DNA of 64,000 bases from Iris pallida. Lineage: Eukaryota; Streptophyta; Magnoliopsida; Asparagales; Iridaceae. The translations under genes and the position numbers were made by a program. Each line of letters starts with the position of its first letter. Position 1 is the stretch's first letter. Positions 61,262 through 64,000 of the stretch are shown piece by piece. Below the pieces are notes generated by a model. It saw only the letters and a list, made by a program, of their open reading frames with translations, did not search any database and was not told where the DNA came from. Location of the stretch: assembly GCA_029216955.1 (NCBI GenBank), contig JANAVB010015600.1, positions 32,309,587 through 32,373,586 on the forward strand, read 5' to 3'.

Positions 61262-61925
61262 AGCGACGGACTGGCGACCACTCAGCGACGGATAGTCCGT
61301 CGCTAACTGGAGAAACTGAGGTTAGTGACGGAGTGGCGACGTAAAATCCGTCGCTACCTGGAGCATTTCAATAAAGCGACGGATTGGCGACGGACGATCC
61401 GTCGACCTGATGCTGTTTGATGTCCAGAAATTTTAGCTTTCGCGACGGATTGGCGACTAACTTACGGCGGACTGGCGACCACTCAGCGACGGATAGTCCG
61501 TCGCTAACTGGAGAAACTGAGGTTAGCGACGGAGTGGCGACGTAAAATCCGTCGCTACCTGGAGCATTTCAATAAAGCGACAGATTGGCGACGGACGATC
61601 CGTCGACCTGATGCTGTTTGATGTCCAGAAATTTTAGCTTTCGCGACGGATTGGCGACTAACTTACGGCGGACTGGCGACAAAGTCCCGACGGACTATCC
61701 GTCGCTAACTGGAGAAACTGAGGTTAGCGACGGAGTGGCGACGTACAATCCGTCGCTACCTGGAGCATTTCAATAAAGCGACGGATTGGCGACGGACGAT
61801 CCGTCGAACTGATGCTGTTTGATGTCCATAAATTTTTGCTTTCGCGACGGATTGGCGACTAACTTACGGCGGACTGGCGACAAAGTCCCGACGGACTATC
61901 CGTCGCTAACTGTAGGAATTTAATG
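61262..61925. repeat. 201-bp tandem repeat in element D, about 3.3 copies
   Basis: CTAACTGGAGAAACTGAG and the surrounding block recur with exact 201-bp spacing (61303, 61504, 61705, and diverged at 61906). Each unit holds several AGCGACGGA subterminal motifs plus a TTGATGTCCA(G/T)AAATTT block. Confidence 0.9.
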
Positions 61926-62393
61926 TATCGACGGATTGGCGACGTAATATCCGTCGCTACCTGGAGAATTTTACATTGAGCGACGGTTTAGCGACGGAAT
62001 GTCCGTCGGCAATTGGGTATCAGAAAATCTCTGATACGCTTTTGCCGACAAATTTACGACGGATTAGCGACGGATATTGGGTATCAGAAAATCACTGATA
62101 CGGTTTTGCCGACTCTTTAGCAACGGAGTTTTCCGTCGCTAACCCTATATCCTGATACATGTTTTGACGAAAGCTAGTCGGTAATCCGTCGCTATATATA
62201 TTTAAATGCGCTGACGGTATTCCGTCGCTAAGTCGTCGCTGAGCGACGGAGTAGCGACGGATATGTTTTAGCGACGAGGTTATTCCCGACGGCTGTTTTA
62301 CCAAAATATCCGTCGATAATCCGTCGGTATTTATTTTTGGCGACGGACTACCGACGGATAAGGCCGTCGGTAAATCCATGTATTTTGGTAGTG
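61926..62393. repeat. Element D right subterminal repeats
   Basis: GCGACGGAT/ATCCGTCGC motifs, with a duplicated TGGGTATCAGAAAATC block (62014 and 62078), run to the terminal repeat. Confidence 0.75.
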
Positions 62394-62396
62394 AGA

Positions 62397-62630
62397 GAGA
62401 GAGCATTTTTTTGCCAAAGCCGAGGTTGCGTTCGATCGTCCAAAGTGTAAGGCAGAGTTGATAGCACTTTTCCGAGCCTCTACCGTCACCCTCCAGAATC
62501 AAAACTAAACAATTGTACTTAGATTGCTTTTCCTAGATTTTGTTCCTAGGCTCTCTTTTGTACAAGTGAGTTTGTAATTGTGAGTTAAAGTTCAGTCCTC
62601 CTATAAAACTGTTATGTTCTACGACAATCA
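62397..62630 (+). other. Continuation of the Tat/Ogre-like LTR after D
   Basis: This sequence directly downstream of the D insertion resembles an LTR R/U5 region (TTGTACAAGTGAGTTTGTAATTG). A plausible LTR end is TTCTACGACA at about 62626. No gene is visible here. Confidence 0.5.
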
Positions 62631-63773
62631 ATGGCAAACACGATGGCGACTCTGCTAGGAACTAACTTCTCCACTGCTGAGAAGTTGGTGATACAATCGG
62701 ACGTTGCCAAACTCGACTCCACGTAACAGATGCTGGTTGTTCGCTTCGACCAGCAAGCGTTTGAAGAGATGCTCTCCGAGGGGAGCGCTAGCCCCATCCA
62801 GAAGCGAGTCGACCCAAAGAAGGCCCACAGGGAGTGGAGGCCCAAAACCGTTGCCCCTCCCCAAGCTATGGAAAAAGTGTTCTCTGCAGCCCAAAATGGC
62901 GAAGAAGGCTCACATACGGCCCCACTTTAGGCCACAGAGAACCCTGCTGTCCCCAAGTCCGGCAAAGGAAAACACTACGATGCTGGACTTGTGGGAGCAA
63001 ATGGAAACTCTATGCGGTCCAGGAAGAAGCCGCATAAGGGTGCCAGCCGCATGCATAAGGCTCATGCGGCCTCCAATCCCAGCCACATACAGAAGGCTAA
63101 TGCGGTCACTAATCCCAGCCGTATGCACAATGCCTATGTGGCCACCAACCCTAGCCGCAGAGAGATGACCTATGCAGCATACAATCCCAGCCGTCGGCCA
63201 TCTGCTCTACGTGACTCGGGTTCAGTCTTCGACTGCCTCTCATACAGTTCTGACATCAGAAGCTCTAATGAGAATGTGCCAGATTCTATACGGGACAACT
63301 TGGACTCTTTCTACTATGCACCCTCGGGTTCTAGAACGAAAAAGTCTAGGACAGCACGGGCTCGTCGAGCTCAATCAGCTGTCCCAACCTCTGACCATCA
63401 GAGAGTCCCGCTAACTGTTATACGGACCTCTGACGGAAAGTTGTACGAAACCGCCCATATCCAGCCCCCGGCGGCAAACAGACAGGGTGGTTCCCAAGAG
63501 TCTCCCAACCATAATCGAGGACAAGTGCTTTTGCTAGCCCCACATCAGAGAGCCAACATGATACCAACGCACTCGTGCACTGGGGATTCTCGGGCCTACA
63601 AAACGAGTGTAAAGGTTGATCGAGATATACTTGACTTGCGAGATGTGATTCTTCACAAGCACAAGGAAAGAGAAGAAACCTTGGTGTGCAAAGAGTCCTT
63701 TCATGGACATCACTGCACTCAAGTCATTGTCAACTGCTGCTGCAACAAGACAGCAGTACAAGAGGATCGGTAG
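62631..63773 (+). pseudogene. First ORF of the Tat/Ogre-like element, interrupted by two stops
   Basis: One frame runs from ATG 62631, overlapping the presumed primer site, to TAG 63771-63773. It has TAA at 62727 and TAG at 62928 (between HTAPL and ATENPAVPK). The product is basic and not recognisable as a standard gag. Residues of about 12-aa period, NPSRMHNAYVAT, NPSHIQKANAVT and relatives (63046-63200), form a tandem repeat whose DNA contains CATGCGGCC. It may be the leader protein or a gag N-terminus; Tat/Ogre elements often carry an extra ORF before gag. The low similarity to anything known limits the call. Confidence 0.5.
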
Positions 63774-64000
63774 TCCGTCTTCCAACGACTGCAGCAGCCA
63801 GGACCGGTCCTAGAACAAAGCTCGGGAGATGAGGCGCTTCCTTTCGCGTCCTGTAACTCTGCCCGGAAGGTCCCTATCGAAAAAGGAGGGAAGAAAATAA
63901 ATACCTCCAACCCGATGATCTCAACCAATGCGGCCAAGAAACTCTCATCTAAACGGTTGTCCACAGTCGTCACAGGAGGAGTTTATCAAGGTACCCGCTC
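63774..64000 (+). other. Interior of the Tat/Ogre-like element at the window edge
   Basis: No clear frame or motif is visible in these last 227 bases. The element continues outside the window. Confidence 0.5.

Larger units (their letters stand above)
55723..62393 (+). mobile_element. Coding CACTA element D (internally deleted)
   Basis: The left end is CACTTCCAAATTACAG, one substitution away from CACTACC at the start. The right end is the inverse of CACTACCAAAATACATGG. The duplication aga is perfect (55720-55722 and 62394-62396). The length is 6.7 kb. Its subterminal repeats are of the GCGACGGAT class, as in C. It keeps only the last exon of the transposase but a nearly complete second gene, both on the plus strand. 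Confidence 0.82.
54590..64000 (+). mobile_element. Tat/Ogre-like Ty3/Gypsy element, 5' part (interrupted by D; left boundary uncertain)
   Basis: The LTR-like part (to about 62626) has repeated CATGCGGCTC units and a TATA box (55662-55668), and resumes after D at 62397. It is followed by a primer-binding-like TGGCGACTCTGCTAGGAA (62644-62661), which resembles the TGGCGACTCTGCTGGGG type used by plant Tat/Ogre elements. Then comes a long open but stopped frame. CATGCGGC motifs occur both in the LTR and in the coding part. The element leaves the window on the right. Confidence 0.55.

Overview
The window is from a flowering-plant nuclear genome. It contains no rRNA, tRNA, CRISPR array or intact host gene. 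Nearly every base belongs to transposable elements that have jumped into one another, in a layout typical of pericentromeric or other repeat-rich plant DNA. The plant assignment rests on CACTA (En/Spm) elements with TNP2-type and Transposase_24-type genes, plant L1-type LINE proteins, Ty1/Copia and Ty3/Gypsy elements, and a non-autonomous hAT. I cannot name the species.

Layout. (1) 1-2587: the 3' end of a Ty1/Copia element (RNase H tail, repeated 3' region, one LTR). (2) A degenerate LINE on the minus strand is the old substrate of the centre. Its pieces lie at 49783-51358 (ORF1 end and endonuclease), 30514-31685 (front of the reverse transcriptase) and 2588-4181 (YADD box to zinc-binding tail). 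(3) One interruption of the LINE is a 26.3-kb block, 4182-30513. It is a small non-autonomous CACTA (O) carrying two coding CACTAs, A (4780-21667, genes on +) and C (21960-30195, genes on +). A was hit by a hAT (5394-14811), and that hAT by a third coding CACTA, B (5729-13552, genes on -). Matching target-site duplications support most joints: cct for O, ttt for B, an 8-bp cacacggt for the hAT; A and C have one mismatch each. (4) The other interruption is a minus-strand LTR element without recognisable genes, R2 (31686-49782, TSD caatg). One of its LTRs was hit by a gag-only LTR element, R1 (32559-41252, TSD caagg). The other R2 LTR keeps the uninterrupted site. (5) From 51359 a minus-oriented LTR (R3) cuts LINE ORF1. 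It is followed by a Tat/Ogre-like element running off the right edge, whose LTR was hit by a fourth coding CACTA, D (55723-62393, TSD aga).

How the genes relate. Each coding CACTA carries a TNP2-like transposase followed by a Transposase_24-family gene (subterminal-binding partner type). In A and B the transposase is full length but broken by frameshifts or in-frame stops; in C it is 5'-truncated and in D only the last exon remains. Many stops are CAG-to-TAG changes at positions where a sister copy still has CAG, as expected from C-to-T decay at methylated CHG sites. The second gene is best preserved in D and C. R1 encodes only Gag, and R2 encodes nothing I recognise, so both would have needed proteins from other elements.

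The most unusual items are: a short spliced acidic reading frame inside the LTRs of R1 and R3; TATCGG arrays next to the transposase genes of B, C and D; a hydrophobic first exon shared by the second genes of C and D; a possible captured host-gene 5' end plus a 39-bp-arm hairpin in D; and the same stop codon at the same transposase position in A and B.
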